Below the pieces are notes generated by a model that had not been told where the DNA came from, ran no database searches, and was given only the letters and a program-made list of their open reading frames with translations. Made by a program: the position numbers and the translations under genes. From Lacrimispora sphenoides (GTDB taxonomy: Bacteria > Bacillota > Clostridia > Lachnospirales > Lachnospiraceae): 64,000 bases of DNA. The stretch's first letter is position 1. The number at the start of each line of letters is the position of its first letter. Where the stretch lies: positions 2,227,171 to 2,291,170 of the forward strand of contig NZ_FOIP01000002.1 of assembly GCF_900105215.1 (NCBI RefSeq). The letters are read 5' to 3'. Below are positions 52,793 through 61,421 of this stretch, piece by piece.

Positions 52793-53644
52793 TTATCTTA
52801 ATACGCCGTTTTCATCGGGAATAAATGTCTTGGCTGATGTAAGCATGCGGCCATCTTTTTGAAGATAGTATGTTTTGCCTTCCAGGGTGATGAATCCTGT
52901 TCTCATAATTCCACTCTCAGGATCCAAGTAATACCAGTTACCATTATCTTTCAGCCAGCCTGTATATGATAGGCCATTGTTATCATAAAAATACCAGTTG
53001 CCGTCCTTTTTTACCCAGCCGGTCTGCATATCCGATGTGACGGAATTTGGGAATACCATGATTTTTGAAATCGCATTATCCGTTGACCAGACAAGGCAAT
53101 TACGTCCTTTTGTCAGGTCATGGACTGTAACAATGTTACGGGTTAAATATGGAAACAGGTTACTTTGCTCTGTTATCCTGTATTGTTTCCCTGTATCAGA
53201 GGTAAGGGTGCCCGTCTTCCCATCTGAGTTTATAGACATAGACGCTACCGTTATGTATTCCGGAACCTGATAATCAGCCGGGATTTTACAAAGCACTGTA
53301 AAGGCATTTGTCATAGGCGGCAGACTCATAGTCATAACCGGACTAATGTCAGCATAAATAAATTCTCCTTCCTGTATTTGTTCAACTGCTTCAGGATCTC
53401 CGCTGACGGCGTTTAAAATTTTCGACTCAGAGGAAAGGTTCAAAATGATTTCCTGGTCTGCACTGGCACCGTCTTTCCTTATCATACGGAGTCTGTTTTC
53501 GGATACCTGGGTAACTGTTCCGTAAATACGTATGGAGCTTGGCAATGAAGTCTGTTCCTCTGCTTGTGTTGTAAAAGCACTCGCCGACAGGACTAATGCT
53601 AAGGAGCTAATACCGGTTAACAGTAACTTTAAATATTTCTTCAT
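52793..53644 (-). CDS. secreted protein with C-terminal cell-wall/choline-binding-type repeats
   Basis: 283 residues with AAGGAGGACAAAAC before ATG 53644. Signal peptide (MKKYLKLLLTGISSLALVLS ASAF), an unknown beta-rich middle (about 35-205: IRIYGTVTQVSENRLRMIRK...), then CW-type repeats (about 210-283): GWVKKDGNWYFYDNNGLSYT, GWLKDNGNWYYLDPESGIMR, TGFITLEGKTYYLQKDGRML. The GW..DGNWYY.. repeats bind choline or wall polymer. The middle domain has no obvious catalytic motif. Single gene, with strong terminator. Confidence 0.85.
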   Translation of the reverse strand: MKKYLKLLLTGISSLALVLSASAFTTQAEEQTSLPSSIRIYGTVTQVSENRLRMIRKDGASADQEIILNLSSESKILNAVSGDPEAVEQIQEGEFIYADISPVMTMSLPPMTNAFTVLCKIPADYQVPEYITVASMSINSDGKTGTLTSDTGKQYRITEQSNLFPYLTRNIVTVHDLTKGRNCLVWSTDNAISKIMVFPNSVTSDMQTGWVKKDGNWYFYDNNGLSYTGWLKDNGNWYYLDPESGIMRTGFITLEGKTYYLQKDGRMLTSAKTFIPDENGVLR

Positions 53645-53847
53645 GTTTTGTCCTCCTTCATCTTTATAAGAATAGTATAACAGCAGATCCCATATTTTGG
53701 CATTACGATATATTTACAATTTACTTAATGATCGTTAGGATTTAGTCAATTTCCTTACATTGGGAACTTATTATTGATCGTTAGCAAGTTCGATGGTACT
53801 ATTATAATAAAGATTATTTATGTAACTGCAGGGGTGGGGGATGATTT

Positions 53848-54630
53848 ATGCCAGTAATCAAAGGGTTGGAATGGACTTTTAACACTGAGGCCGAAAAATA
53901 TGAAAAGATGCGCCCTGGTTATGTTCCAGAACTATACGAAGATATTTTTAATTATATTGCAATTGATAAAACCAGTAATGTTTTGGAGGTTGGAATCGGT
54001 GGAGGGCAAGCAACATTACCGATTCTAAAAACAGGCTGCAAGATAACCGCTGTGGAATATGGTGAAAATTTCACAAAATTATGTCGTCAGAAATTTAAGG
54101 AATTTTCGACTTTTTCAACCGTAACAGCAAAATTTGAATACCTTGTGTACGATAAAAATATTTATGATTTAATCTATTCTGCATCTGCATTTCACTGGAT
54201 ACCAGAAGAAATTGGGTATACAAAAGTTTTTGATATGCTAAAAAGCGGCGGTGTCTTTGCTCGTTTTGCAAATCATCCATACAAAGATAAAGGCAGAGAA
54301 GAAATTCATGAGGCACTTCAGAAGATATATTCTATATATATGCCTGGTGCTGTAAGTGCCAATGAATACAGTGAGAATGAAGCTAAAAAACTTGCGGATA
54401 TGGCTCAGAAATACGGTTTTGTTGATATAAGTTATAAATTATATCATAGAACAAGATCCTTTACAGCAAGTGAATACATATCGCTACTCGGTACTTATTC
54501 CGACCACATTGCTATTGAAGAGCATACCAGAAAAAAGTTCTTTTCAGAAATTGAAGAAACGATTCATAATTTTGGCGGCCAAATCGCTATATATGATACT
54601 ATCGATTTACAGCTTGCGAGGAAACCATAA
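53848..54630 (+). CDS. class I SAM-dependent methyltransferase
   Basis: 260 residues: PVIKGLEWTFNTEAEKYEKM, the SAM motif I VLEVGIGGGQATLPIL (about residues 48-63), then ITAVEYGENFTKLCRQKFKE and DLIYSASAFHWIPEE, which is the UbiE/Coq5-like 'AxAFHW' pattern. The substrate is not evident. It stands alone downstream of a divergent gene; GGGGTGGGGGATGATTT before the ATG gives a possible ribosome site. C-terminal residues RRP-like tail not unusual. Confidence 0.87.
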   Translation: MPVIKGLEWTFNTEAEKYEKMRPGYVPELYEDIFNYIAIDKTSNVLEVGIGGGQATLPILKTGCKITAVEYGENFTKLCRQKFKEFSTFSTVTAKFEYLVYDKNIYDLIYSASAFHWIPEEIGYTKVFDMLKSGGVFARFANHPYKDKGREEIHEALQKIYSIYMPGAVSANEYSENEAKKLADMAQKYGFVDISYKLYHRTRSFTASEYISLLGTYSDHIAIEEHTRKKFFSEIEETIHNFGGQIAIYDTIDLQLARKP

Positions 54631-54698
54631 TATTCTTTTGTTAGAATAATGCGAATATAATTTATTTAACAACCAAATTCAATACTTAGGAGGTTTAG

Positions 54699-55127
54699 AT
54701 GATTTCAGACAAAAATAAGGATTGGAAAAATAGCTTTCCTCTGATGATTTGTGCTATCATTATAGCAGTCGGATTTATTATTGCTGCATTGGTTTTTGCG
54801 AACATTATGGCTGACCGCCCTATGATGGGCAATTTTAACGGTAGTATATCATCGAATAGCTATACGTATCCCGATCTTATGGAAATTGATGTTTTGCAGC
54901 AATATTTGGGTATATATCCGTCTCATGATGAATACGATAACGAAGGTTATGGTGATAACTATGACAAAATAGACAGTAAACTTCGTTCCGATTTGCAAAA
55001 TAATATTTTGAATGGAGTTTGGCCAGAGTTCCCTTATGTACAGATTAACGACCGGCTTTATTTTAGTAAGCAAGCAGTTGATGATTGGTTTGCTGAACAA
55101 AGTAAACAACAACTTCGTATTAAATAA
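54699..55127 (+). CDS. uncharacterised single-pass membrane protein
   Basis: 142 residues, RBS TAGGAGGTTTAG. A short cytoplasmic start (MISDKNKDWKNSFPLM), a helix at about 14-35 (ICAIIIAVGFIIAALVFANI), and an extracellular tail. The tail has Tyr-rich YPDLMEIDVLQQYLGIYPSH, a domain that ends with a helix-turn-helix-like fold (YFSKQAVDDWFAEQSKQQ) reminiscent of excisionase/MerR 'DNA-binding' insert. That resemblance is faint. Transcription ends at a very strong hairpin. Confidence 0.65.
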   Translation: MISDKNKDWKNSFPLMICAIIIAVGFIIAALVFANIMADRPMMGNFNGSISSNSYTYPDLMEIDVLQQYLGIYPSHDEYDNEGYGDNYDKIDSKLRSDLQNNILNGVWPEFPYVQINDRLYFSKQAVDDWFAEQSKQQLRIK

Positions 55128-55196
55128 ACATTATATGAAGCAGATAAACTTCAGATCAATAATGGTAATCATAGATAACTAATTAATCAGTAATTG

Positions 55197-55260
55197 ATAT
55201 GCTTCCCTTATATAAACAGCTTAACTATAAAACTGTTTATATAAGGGAAGCATATTTTCA
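55197..55260 (+). terminator. long perfect hairpin with T-run
   Basis: Arms of 23 nt (55197-55219 and 55233-55255), fully complementary, beginning ATATGCTTCCCTTATATA, loop of 13 bases, then TTTTC. Confidence 0.88.
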
Positions 55261-55319
55261 TGTCTGGATAACTTTCTTATATTATTAAATAAAAAAATCG
55301 GAAATTGGGGGATTTAAAA

Positions 55320-55490
55320 ATGAAAAAAGAATTCAAACGGTGTCCGTAAAATTAACAAATCTGAGTTATATGGATTTTCATGGAATGAGTACGTTCTTAC
55401 AATACCTTCCCCTCTTATTGTGGTAACTAGCTATAATGATAATGGAAAACCAAACGTTACAATGAAGTCCTGGTCAATAAAGTTTCCCAT
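55320..55490 (+). pseudogene. flavin reductase-like gene fragment
   Basis: ATG 55320 opens MKKEFKRCP and hits a stop at once, but shifting the frame gives KSELYGFSWNEYVLTIPSPL followed by VTSYNDNGKPNVTMKSW, the characteristic beginning of flavoredoxin/flavin reductase-like (FMN-binding) proteins. After MKSWSI the similarity ends and the sequence runs into the convergent UbiA gene. So it is a 5' fragment of about 50 of some 190 residues with one frameshift. Decayed, not functional. Confidence 0.7.
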
Positions 55491-56428
55491 CAAAGAAATA
55501 AACCACTTAAAAAGATCACCAGAGTTTGAGTACCCACAATGATAATATAATTCTGTACCGAAAGGACAAAGGTCTTTTCTTTGATATGTTCCGCTCTGAA
55601 GCGGCAGATGTTTTTATGCACAGGAATAATGGTGATTAACGCCAGCAGACAGATCGGGGATAAGATCCCCAGCGCAACAGACGCCGCCCATGTCAAATAA
55701 GTTACATAATATAGTCCGGCAAAAACTCCCAATGCATTTTTGCCGAAAAAGTAAGGTAGCGTATAACGCCCTACCGTAATATCCTTTTCCAGATCGCAGA
55801 TATTGTTAGCCAGCATAATGTTGGCAGTCGCACAGATTGGCCCTGCTGAAACTAAAAGCAGAGAAAACGCAGGCGCAATATTTAAAACGAACCGGATTGC
55901 ATGCCAATCCACTGCCAAGGTCAGGAACGTTCCTGACGGCATGTTCATATAAAGCATCAAAAAGGGAATAAACAGACCATAAAACAGTCCTGAAAAAATC
56001 TCTCCCAAGGGTAAACGGGAAATTGGAACCGGCCCCCAGGTATAAAACACGCCGCAGAGAAAGCACAGTCCGCCCAACAGCAGCACGACCAAATCCGTGC
56101 GGTACGCCAGTGTAAGACCCAAAGCAGCGCTTATGCCGAACAGCAGATAAATAATAAGCTTTGCTATGCCCCGTGAAAAAGGCAGCTTTTGACCATTCGT
56201 TTTGGTGTCAATATAGTTATTAATCGCGGTTGTCGTTAGGTCGAACAAAAACATAGAACAAAAAAACAAAACTGTACGTTCCATATTTACCGGCTGCCTG
56301 CGGTAAAACAGATAAGCCAGAGACATAAGAAACGGAATCAGACTTGTGATCTTGGTACGTATCTCAGTAAATTCAAGAAACTTTTTCATATTAGAATGAT
56401 AATCAACTTCAGCGGTCTTTGTTTGCAT
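55490..56428 (-). CDS. UbiA-type prenyltransferase (MenA-like)
   Basis: 312 residues, about eight or nine helices. The first Asp motif is NNYIDTKTNGQ, a degenerate form of NDxxDxxxD; the second is NNICDLEKDITVG, near DxxxD. The pattern (TTTAINNYIDTK, then YTWGPVPISRLPLGEIFSGL) matches MenA-like 1,4-dihydroxy-2-naphthoate prenyltransferases rather than haem O synthases. It would prenylate an aromatic ring in the membrane. No other quinone genes are near. ATG 56428 follows AAAGAGGATTGCA. Its stop overlaps the flavin reductase remnant. Confidence 0.85.
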   Translation of the reverse strand: MQTKTAEVDYHSNMKKFLEFTEIRTKITSLIPFLMSLAYLFYRRQPVNMERTVLFFCSMFLFDLTTTAINNYIDTKTNGQKLPFSRGIAKLIIYLLFGISAALGLTLAYRTDLVVLLLGGLCFLCGVFYTWGPVPISRLPLGEIFSGLFYGLFIPFLMLYMNMPSGTFLTLAVDWHAIRFVLNIAPAFSLLLVSAGPICATANIMLANNICDLEKDITVGRYTLPYFFGKNALGVFAGLYYVTYLTWAASVALGILSPICLLALITIIPVHKNICRFRAEHIKEKTFVLSVQNYIIIVGTQTLVIFLSGLFL

Positions 56429-56740
56429 TGCAATCCTCTTTCATCTATTAATCAAATGGTTTAATGGGGACTTCCTAAACGAAACATATTATATCCGTAT
56501 AGGAATCCTTTCGATCACAAATAAAATTGTGCTCGTCAATATTATAACAATACTGAAAAAAATAGTCAAATCAATCAGTATGATTGCAAACACCAGAAAG
56601 GCTTAACTACTGTAGGATTTATAGGACCACGGTATATTGGAAATTTATATTGATTGGTGATACTTTTTTTGATAATATGAAATTTACTATAAGAAATCTA
56701 AGTAAAATTAAAATAAATAAGGATATCACGGAGGATCATA

Positions 56741-57289
56741 ATGAGAATAGAGGAAACTACATACATATCTAACAATGGTAAAAAAGTTGTTTTAAGAAGT
56801 CCTGAGATATCCGACTCCAAAGATTTACTTGAATACTTAGTGAAATGCGCTGGTGAGACCGACTATTTGGGGAGATATCCTGAGGAAATTAACAGCACTC
56901 TGGAGGAACAGGATTCTCATATCTTCAAATATCTGGAAGATAAAAAAGGCTTAGAAATCTCAGCATTTGTAGACAATAAGCTGGTTGCTAATGGGACTAT
57001 TTATTGCATTAGGGAAAATATGAAAACAAAGCACAGAGCTGGTTATGGAATTGCAGTGTTAAAAGATTACTGGGATCTGGGAATCGGTCATATGTTAACA
57101 AAATGCTGCCTCGATCATGCAAAAAAGCTAGGATATGAACAGGTCGAGCTTCAAGTCGTTGCATGCAATAAAAGAGCAGCCCATGTATATAAACAACATG
57201 GATTTAAGATATGCGGGACAATTGAAAATGCCGAAAAATTAAAGGATGGTACGTATCGGGATCTACTTATGATGATATGTAAATTATAG
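56741..57289 (+). CDS. GNAT family N-acetyltransferase
   Basis: 182 residues. RAGYGIAVLKDYWDLGIGHM (about 101-120) carries the acetyl-CoA motif, then LTKCCLDHAKKLGYEQVELQ and VVACNKRAAHVYKQHGFKIC, the standard GNAT motif B. ACGGAGGATCATA lies before ATG 56741. Substrate unknown. Near-complete domain with an N-terminal extension of about 40 residues. Confidence 0.88.
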   Translation: MRIEETTYISNNGKKVVLRSPEISDSKDLLEYLVKCAGETDYLGRYPEEINSTLEEQDSHIFKYLEDKKGLEISAFVDNKLVANGTIYCIRENMKTKHRAGYGIAVLKDYWDLGIGHMLTKCCLDHAKKLGYEQVELQVVACNKRAAHVYKQHGFKICGTIENAEKLKDGTYRDLLMMICKL

Positions 57290-57308
57290 GATTGCTATAT
57301 GTAAAGGG

Positions 57309-57401
57309 GTGTATCAATTAAAAATAGAAAAAGCAGAATATGAGGATTTAAAAGATACACTTGAATTTATCAGAGGACTGCCGCTTATGGTATTAAGTTA
57401 G
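57309..57401 (+). pseudogene. possible acetyltransferase N-terminal fragment ending in a hairpin
   Basis: GTG 57309 (preceded by TAAAGGG) opens VYQLKIEKAEYEDLKDTLEF, which looks like the first strand and helix of a GNAT domain, and then stops at TAG 57401 inside a hairpin (CAGAGGACTGC at 57371-57381 with GCAGTCCTCTG at 57401-57411). Only about 30 codons; likely a remnant left when the terminator was fused on. Confidence 0.4.
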
Positions 57402-57426
57402 CAGTCCTCTGAAGTGTCTCTAAGAT

Positions 57427-57936
57427 TTATCGTTTTAATAAAAAATGTGCTACCGGAACATTTCCATCCATTTCTGTACTACTTACTATAAAACCGCATT
57501 TTTCTGTATAAAACTTTATGTTTTCCTCTTTATCCGCAGGGGTTACCAATGTTATCTTTTTCCAATCGCAATAAAAGTCCAGAATATGGTGAAATGCGTG
57601 TGTGCCAATTCCTTTGCCCTGATATTCAGGAATAATGCAAAGACATCCCAAATAATACTCTCCATCTCCTCTGTCAGCAATTGAAATAGCTCCAATGGGA
57701 TTGTTTACGCTGTAAATAATTAGTTTTTGAGACTTTTCAATCGATGCTTCCATTTCTTCTCTTGTTTTACCATAAGCAGGACATTCCCCATACTTAACAT
57801 AATCAGTATAGAATGCTGCATTATAAATATTGATTAATAAATCTACATCTTTCTTTTCAGCTCTTATATATCTCAATCCCATAATACTTTTCATCCAATC
57901 TAAAATTTTCACCTCTTGCATGTAAGGAAATAACAA
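57427..57936 (-). CDS. GNAT family N-acetyltransferase
   Basis: 169 residues in the longest frame; the real start may be the ATG at 57894 (MKSIMGLRYIRAEKK). The acetyl-CoA motif is IIPEYQGKGIGTHAFHHILD, then YCDWKKITLVTPADKEENIK and FYTEKCGFIVSSTEMDGNVP. Typical single GNAT domain; the substrate is unknown. Its start abuts the stop of the methyltransferase gene upstream (57937), so the two are probably cotranscribed from promoter copy E. Confidence 0.85.
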   Translation of the reverse strand: MLFPYMQEVKILDWMKSIMGLRYIRAEKKDVDLLINIYNAAFYTDYVKYGECPAYGKTREEMEASIEKSQKLIIYSVNNPIGAISIADRGDGEYYLGCLCIIPEYQGKGIGTHAFHHILDFYCDWKKITLVTPADKEENIKFYTEKCGFIVSSTEMDGNVPVAHFLLKR

Positions 57937-58590
57937 TCATTTATATGCTTTCAAAATGTTCGTACTTTGCCATTTATTCAGTAGTTCGACTTTTGAAAAT
58001 CCTCCGGAGAGTAACGCTTCTGTTTCATGCGCTCGTGTAAGCGGTGTATCATAGTGATAGAACTCACTGTCACATATTCCCAATTCTTTTTTCAACCGGG
58101 AAAGCTCTAAAAAGTTATTCTTTTCTTCCTCATCATTTTCAGCCATATAGTCCGTTAAAATAAAATATCCGCCCTCTCTCAACGAACCATGCAGCTTTTT
58201 ATAAAGCAGGATTTTCTGTTCCATAGTGAAATGATGCAATGATTCCACAGAAACGGCAGCATCAAATACTTTTTCACCAAAAGGAACCTCAAAATATGAA
58301 CCATTGATAAGCGTAAGCTGTTTGTCTGGAAATTTGGCCTTAAGTGCTTTTAACATCCCATTTGCCAAATCGATTCCTGTTATGGCAGCAAGTGGATTAA
58401 GCATAAAATATTCGTTCAATTCAAGCCCTGTCCCACAGCCCAAATCGAGTACTTTACAGCCTTCGGCCATAGGCAGCTGGGATGCCGTATAGGGATAAAA
58501 TATTTTTGCAGAATCAATAGCATTAAGCTGGTGATCCTCATACCCATCTAAACGACTATCAAAAAATTCTTCCATCTTTTCAAGTTTCAT
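57937..58590 (-). CDS. class I SAM-dependent methyltransferase
   Basis: 217 residues from ATG 58590, which sits behind a G-rich GGGGGGATTGTA; the longer frame starts with a TTG without ribosome site. Motif I is GCKVLDLGCGTGLELNEYF (about residues 41-59), then ITGIDLANGMLKALKAKFPD and FDAAVSVESLHHF, the UbiE-like order. Substrate unknown. Followed directly by the GNAT gene. Repeat promoter copy E lies about 40 bases upstream. Confidence 0.88.
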   Translation of the reverse strand: MKLEKMEEFFDSRLDGYEDHQLNAIDSAKIFYPYTASQLPMAEGCKVLDLGCGTGLELNEYFMLNPLAAITGIDLANGMLKALKAKFPDKQLTLINGSYFEVPFGEKVFDAAVSVESLHHFTMEQKILLYKKLHGSLREGGYFILTDYMAENDEEEKNNFLELSRLKKELGICDSEFYHYDTPLTRAHETEALLSGGFSKVELLNKWQSTNILKAYK

Positions 58591-58628
58591 TACAATCCCC
58601 CCCATATGATCAATCAAATAAGTTTTAA

Positions 58629-58705
58629 GAATATACTACCATCTAACATACGAACTATCAATATTTGTTACTGAATGTACATCAAATTTCAGCTTATTTA
58701 TTCGT
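58629..58705 (-). promoter_or_regulatory. repeat promoter, copy E (upstream of methyltransferase-GNAT pair)
   Basis: The most divergent copy. On the minus strand: TTGATA, 17 bases, TAGTAT (or ATATTC with a longer spacer). It keeps AACTATCAATATT and GAATGTAC. About 50 kb from the other four copies. The rest of the 58591-58943 gap shows nothing else supportable. Confidence 0.6.
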
Positions 58706-58943
58706 GATAAGTAAATCATAACATGAATAGGTATAATCCTTAAAAAATTCAATATTGGATAACAGAGTATAATACTTTTCACCTAAAACTGCCAGCTATC
58801 CATATATCGCTCTCATACAAAAATGCCAACGGCACTTATTAATTACAATAAGCAAGTAAAAGTAGCAAAAAAGCAACCAGCAGGGACTACAAAAGTACAA
58901 GTCAAATATGGTAAGATAGAAAAAAACACGGAGGTGGATTTCT

Positions 58944-59618
58944 ATGATTTTTCCGGAAAAATTACAGCTACTAAGAAAAAGCAAAGGCATAACGCAGGAG
59001 GAACTAGCTGAAAAAGTTTCCGTATCCCGTCAAGCCATAACAAAATGGGAAAGCGGCCAGGCATATCCTGACATTTCCAATCTCATCAGTATATCAGAAT
59101 TTTTTAAAGTTACGATTGACCATTTGGTAAAAGATAATGATTCCTGCATTACTTCTATCGTCAAGGAAGATTCCTGCGACAGTAATGAATTAATTGATTT
59201 TCTTATTAAGGCAAAATGTAATACTTATGCTGCGAAAGGAAGAGAATGTGCCTCTTCAAGGCCAAGCTCCCATGATTTACGTTATGAAGAAGGCGTCTTC
59301 TTGTATTTAGACACGTATATCGGCGGTGAGTGTTTTTCCGGAGAAGAAGCCGTGTGGAAAAACAGCATTCCAATCTATGCAATGAATTACTCCGGTCGGG
59401 TAATAAGCAGTAATTTTAACAGCGACTTTTTAAAGGCGGTCTTATTAGCGGTACCCCGGGATAAACCCTTCCGCGGTCCTGACTTCTATCAAGAGCATGA
59501 TTATCTTTATAAATGCAAGGTATGCGGAGATTTCAAATGGTATCAGGGATACGAAGAAATATACTATAAGAATTTACAGGTTTATGAGTGTTATTTTCAT
59601 GGAGGAATCGTAAAGTGA
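58944..59618 (+). CDS. XRE-family regulator with DUF5680-type domain
   Basis: 224 residues, ATG 58944 after ACGGAGGTGGATTTCT. HTH at about 5-58: KLQLLRKSKGITQEELAEKV, SVSRQAITKWESGQAYPDIS. The C-terminal 140 residues (ELIDFLIKAKCNTYAAKGRE, RPSSHDLRYEEGVFLYLDTY, IGGECFSGEEAVWKNSIPIY) match the DUF5680 domain found after XRE HTHs in many Firmicutes; its ligand is unknown. C-terminal CKVCGDFKW and CYFHGG carry Cys/His that may bind metal. Confidence 0.85.
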   Translation: MIFPEKLQLLRKSKGITQEELAEKVSVSRQAITKWESGQAYPDISNLISISEFFKVTIDHLVKDNDSCITSIVKEDSCDSNELIDFLIKAKCNTYAAKGRECASSRPSSHDLRYEEGVFLYLDTYIGGECFSGEEAVWKNSIPIYAMNYSGRVISSNFNSDFLKAVLLAVPRDKPFRGPDFYQEHDYLYKCKVCGDFKWYQGYEEIYYKNLQVYECYFHGGIVK

Positions 59619-59815
59619 GATAATCAGCACAATGCCTGTATTTACAATTTATCACTATGGCTGCCCTCATAAGTATCGAACCATGTATTAGAATGAGAAC
59701 AGTCTATACCTATATCCAATTTGGCATAATCCTTATTTTCCTTCCGGTTCATGGCAATTCCCTTTCCTATATCTCATATAATATTAATATCAACATCCGG
59801 AAAGGAAGTAAAAAC

Positions 59816-60421
59816 ATGCCCCCATTCCCACCTACCGATAGATCGCCAACCTCACCTATTGATAGACCCCAAAGACCCCCATCCCCGCCTACTGGCAGGC
59901 CGCCATCTCCACCTACCGGCAGGCCGCCATCTCCACCTACCGGCAGGCCGCCATCTCCACCTACTGGCAGGCCGCCATCTCCACCTACCGGCAGGCCTCC
60001 ATCTCCACCTACCGGCAGGCCTCCATCTCCACCTACTGGCAGGCCTCCATCTCCACCTACTGGCAGGCCACCATCTCCACCTACTGGCAGGCCGCCATCT
60101 CCACCTACTGGAAGGCCACCATCTCCACCTACTGGAAGGCCACCTGGAGGAGGCGGTCCGGTACCTATGGGACCTCCACCATCCAGCGTTCCCCGAAGGC
60201 CTGGCCCTCCAAGCCCTGGAGTCAGATTTGTCAATCCTGGTTCCATGAGAAATTGCATTGGACGTTTTACTTATGTATGGTTAAGCAACGGATTAGAGTT
60301 TTGGTTTTTCCCAGTTCAGATCTGGGCAAATACCGTCGCAGGATTCCGTTGGGACCGAAGATTTGGTTGGTCATATACCGGAATATCACTAAACCGAATC
60401 GATATGTTTTCTTGCACCTGA
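59816..60421 (+). CDS. Pro-rich octapeptide-repeat protein with conserved C-terminal domain
   Basis: 201 residues from ATG 59816 (GGAAAGGAAGTAAAAAC); upstream codons are excluded for lack of a ribosome site. N-terminus MPPFPPTDRSPTSPIDRPQ, then eleven RPPSPPTG octapeptides, a Gly/Pro linker, and an 80-residue C-terminal domain (NCIGRFTYVWLSNGLEFWFF, VAGFRWDRRFGWSYTGISLN). That Trp/Phe-rich domain recurs in clostridial repeat proteins. No signal peptide; probably a spore- or surface-associated protein with an extended polyproline stalk. Followed by a terminator. Confidence 0.75.
   Translation: MPPFPPTDRSPTSPIDRPQRPPSPPTGRPPSPPTGRPPSPPTGRPPSPPTGRPPSPPTGRPPSPPTGRPPSPPTGRPPSPPTGRPPSPPTGRPPSPPTGRPPSPPTGRPPGGGGPVPMGPPPSSVPRRPGPPSPGVRFVNPGSMRNCIGRFTYVWLSNGLEFWFFPVQIWANTVAGFRWDRRFGWSYTGISLNRIDMFSCT
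59879..60142 (+). repeat. 24-bp tandem repeat coding RPPSPPTG, eleven units
   Basis: Eleven consecutive 24-base units (core CCATCTCCACCTAC-GGCAGG), most differing only at ACT/ACC and third positions (GCC/CCT/CCA). This near-identity marks slippage or recombination; the copy number should vary between strains. Confidence 0.92.
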
Positions 60422-60441
60422 CGGCCATTTCTTCACAATTC

Positions 60442-60471
60442 AAAAAGCGATCCTTTATGGATCGTTTTTTG
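60442..60471. terminator. bidirectional terminator
   Basis: CGATCC / GGATCG with a five-base loop, followed by six T and preceded by five A. Separates the Pro-rich gene from the convergent DUF4491 gene. Confidence 0.8.
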
Positions 60472-60477
60472 TTTACA

Positions 60478-60765
60478 TTACCATTTTCTTTTAGGATTTC
60501 TGGGGAACCAGCCCTTTTCCACCCTCTCTTTCTGCTCTTTAAGCTCCTTTATACTCCATAAAAGCGAGAAGCCCAAAACTGCCAAAAGTGCGGATAATAC
60601 TACCTTAGCGCATGCAAGAGAGAAACCGATACACAAGATTCCCCCTATCAGAAAAAGCGGCCAGATTCTGCTGCTAAAGTAATATTCTGCCTTGATAACA
60701 ACAGGATGTAATAATCCGATGATAAGAAATGTTCCGATACCGATAAGAATTCCATTATAATTCAT
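60478..60765 (-). CDS. DUF4491 membrane protein
   Basis: 95 residues from ATG 60765 (AGGTTGGTGACAAAT), the family's usual length; the longer frame has no ribosome site. Three helices: YNGILIGIGTFLIIGLLHPV, WPLFLIGGILCIGFSLAC, VLSALLAVLGFSLLWSI, ending in a basic tail (GWFPRNPKRKW). This matches DUF4491, of unknown function, in many anaerobes. It begins 14 bases after the YbaN-like gene ends, so the two form an operon. Confidence 0.87.
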   Translation of the reverse strand: MNYNGILIGIGTFLIIGLLHPVVIKAEYYFSSRIWPLFLIGGILCIGFSLACAKVVLSALLAVLGFSLLWSIKELKEQKERVEKGWFPRNPKRKW

Positions 60766-60778
60766 ATTTGTCACCAAC

Positions 60779-61174
60779 CTATCCCTTTGTAGTCGTTTCT
60801 GTTCTGCCTGCCTGACGCGTTTTAATAACAAAGATAAAAACATAATTGTGCAGAATAAAGGCTGCGATAAGAAGCAGACGTACAGCCATATTTCCGATCA
60901 ATAGAAAGGAGATAAACATCATCAATCCTGCGGCAGTCTGAATGATAAGCTTCTGCTTTCTTGTCATTGACCGGTCATATTCATACCCTTTCACGTATTT
61001 TGCATACAGACCTGTGCCTCTGAACCAGCAATTGAGCTTTTCAGAGCTTTTTGTAAAACAGAGCAAGGCCAGCAGGAAGAACGGTGTGGCAGGCAGGCCA
61101 GGTACCACCGTTCCCATAACTCCCAGGGCCATGGCAGCGATTCCAATAGAAGCATATATTACTTTTTTTAACAA
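60779..61174 (-). CDS. YbaN (DUF454) family membrane protein
   Basis: 131 residues. The diagnostic stretch MALGVMGTVVPGLPATPFFL (about residues 15-34) followed by LALLCFTKSSEKL defines DUF454/YbaN. Three or four membrane helices; function unknown. First gene of the two-gene operon with DUF4491. ATG 61174 with GGAGGGTCTTGCTTG ahead of it. Confidence 0.9.
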   Translation of the reverse strand: MLKKVIYASIGIAAMALGVMGTVVPGLPATPFFLLALLCFTKSSEKLNCWFRGTGLYAKYVKGYEYDRSMTRKQKLIIQTAAGLMMFISFLLIGNMAVRLLLIAAFILHNYVFIFVIKTRQAGRTETTTKG

Positions 61175-61349
61175 GCAAGACCCTCCTGTTCATTCCCCGC
61201 TGAAGCTTCCTGCAGTCCGGATATGTTTATCATGATCTATATAATAGTATTGGAGCTATGAGTTGATTATTCGTGCCGCCGCATCGGTATCTGGCAATAT
61301 GCATTGTCGTAGGTATCTCCCGTTTTTCATGTTTTTACAACTTAAAAAT

Positions 61350-61390
61350 CGCCAAAAGCATCACAAGACTCCATTCTGATGCTTTTGGCG
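61350..61390 (-). terminator. long hairpin downstream of pta
   Basis: CGCCAAAAGCATCA / TGATGCTTTTGGCG, 14 perfect pairs with a 13-base loop. It lies between the pta end (61422) and the YbaN gene start, reading leftward into GATTTTTAAG. Confidence 0.75.
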
Positions 61391-61421
61391 CTTCAAGTTA
61401 TCTCTACATTTTAAAGCAGGC

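Noticed and set aside
58823..59011. 62-residue plus frame overlapping the XRE gene start
   Set aside because: No ribosome site and it overlaps the XRE gene, which has a good one.
59879..60142. CRISPR array impression from the regular 24-bp repeats
   Set aside because: The units are contiguous with no spacers and code for a clean octapeptide repeat.
59767..60258. Gly/Val/Asp-repeat antisense frame and His/Leu plus frame over the Pro-rich gene
   Set aside because: Both arise from the 24-bp repeat read in the wrong frame; no start signals.
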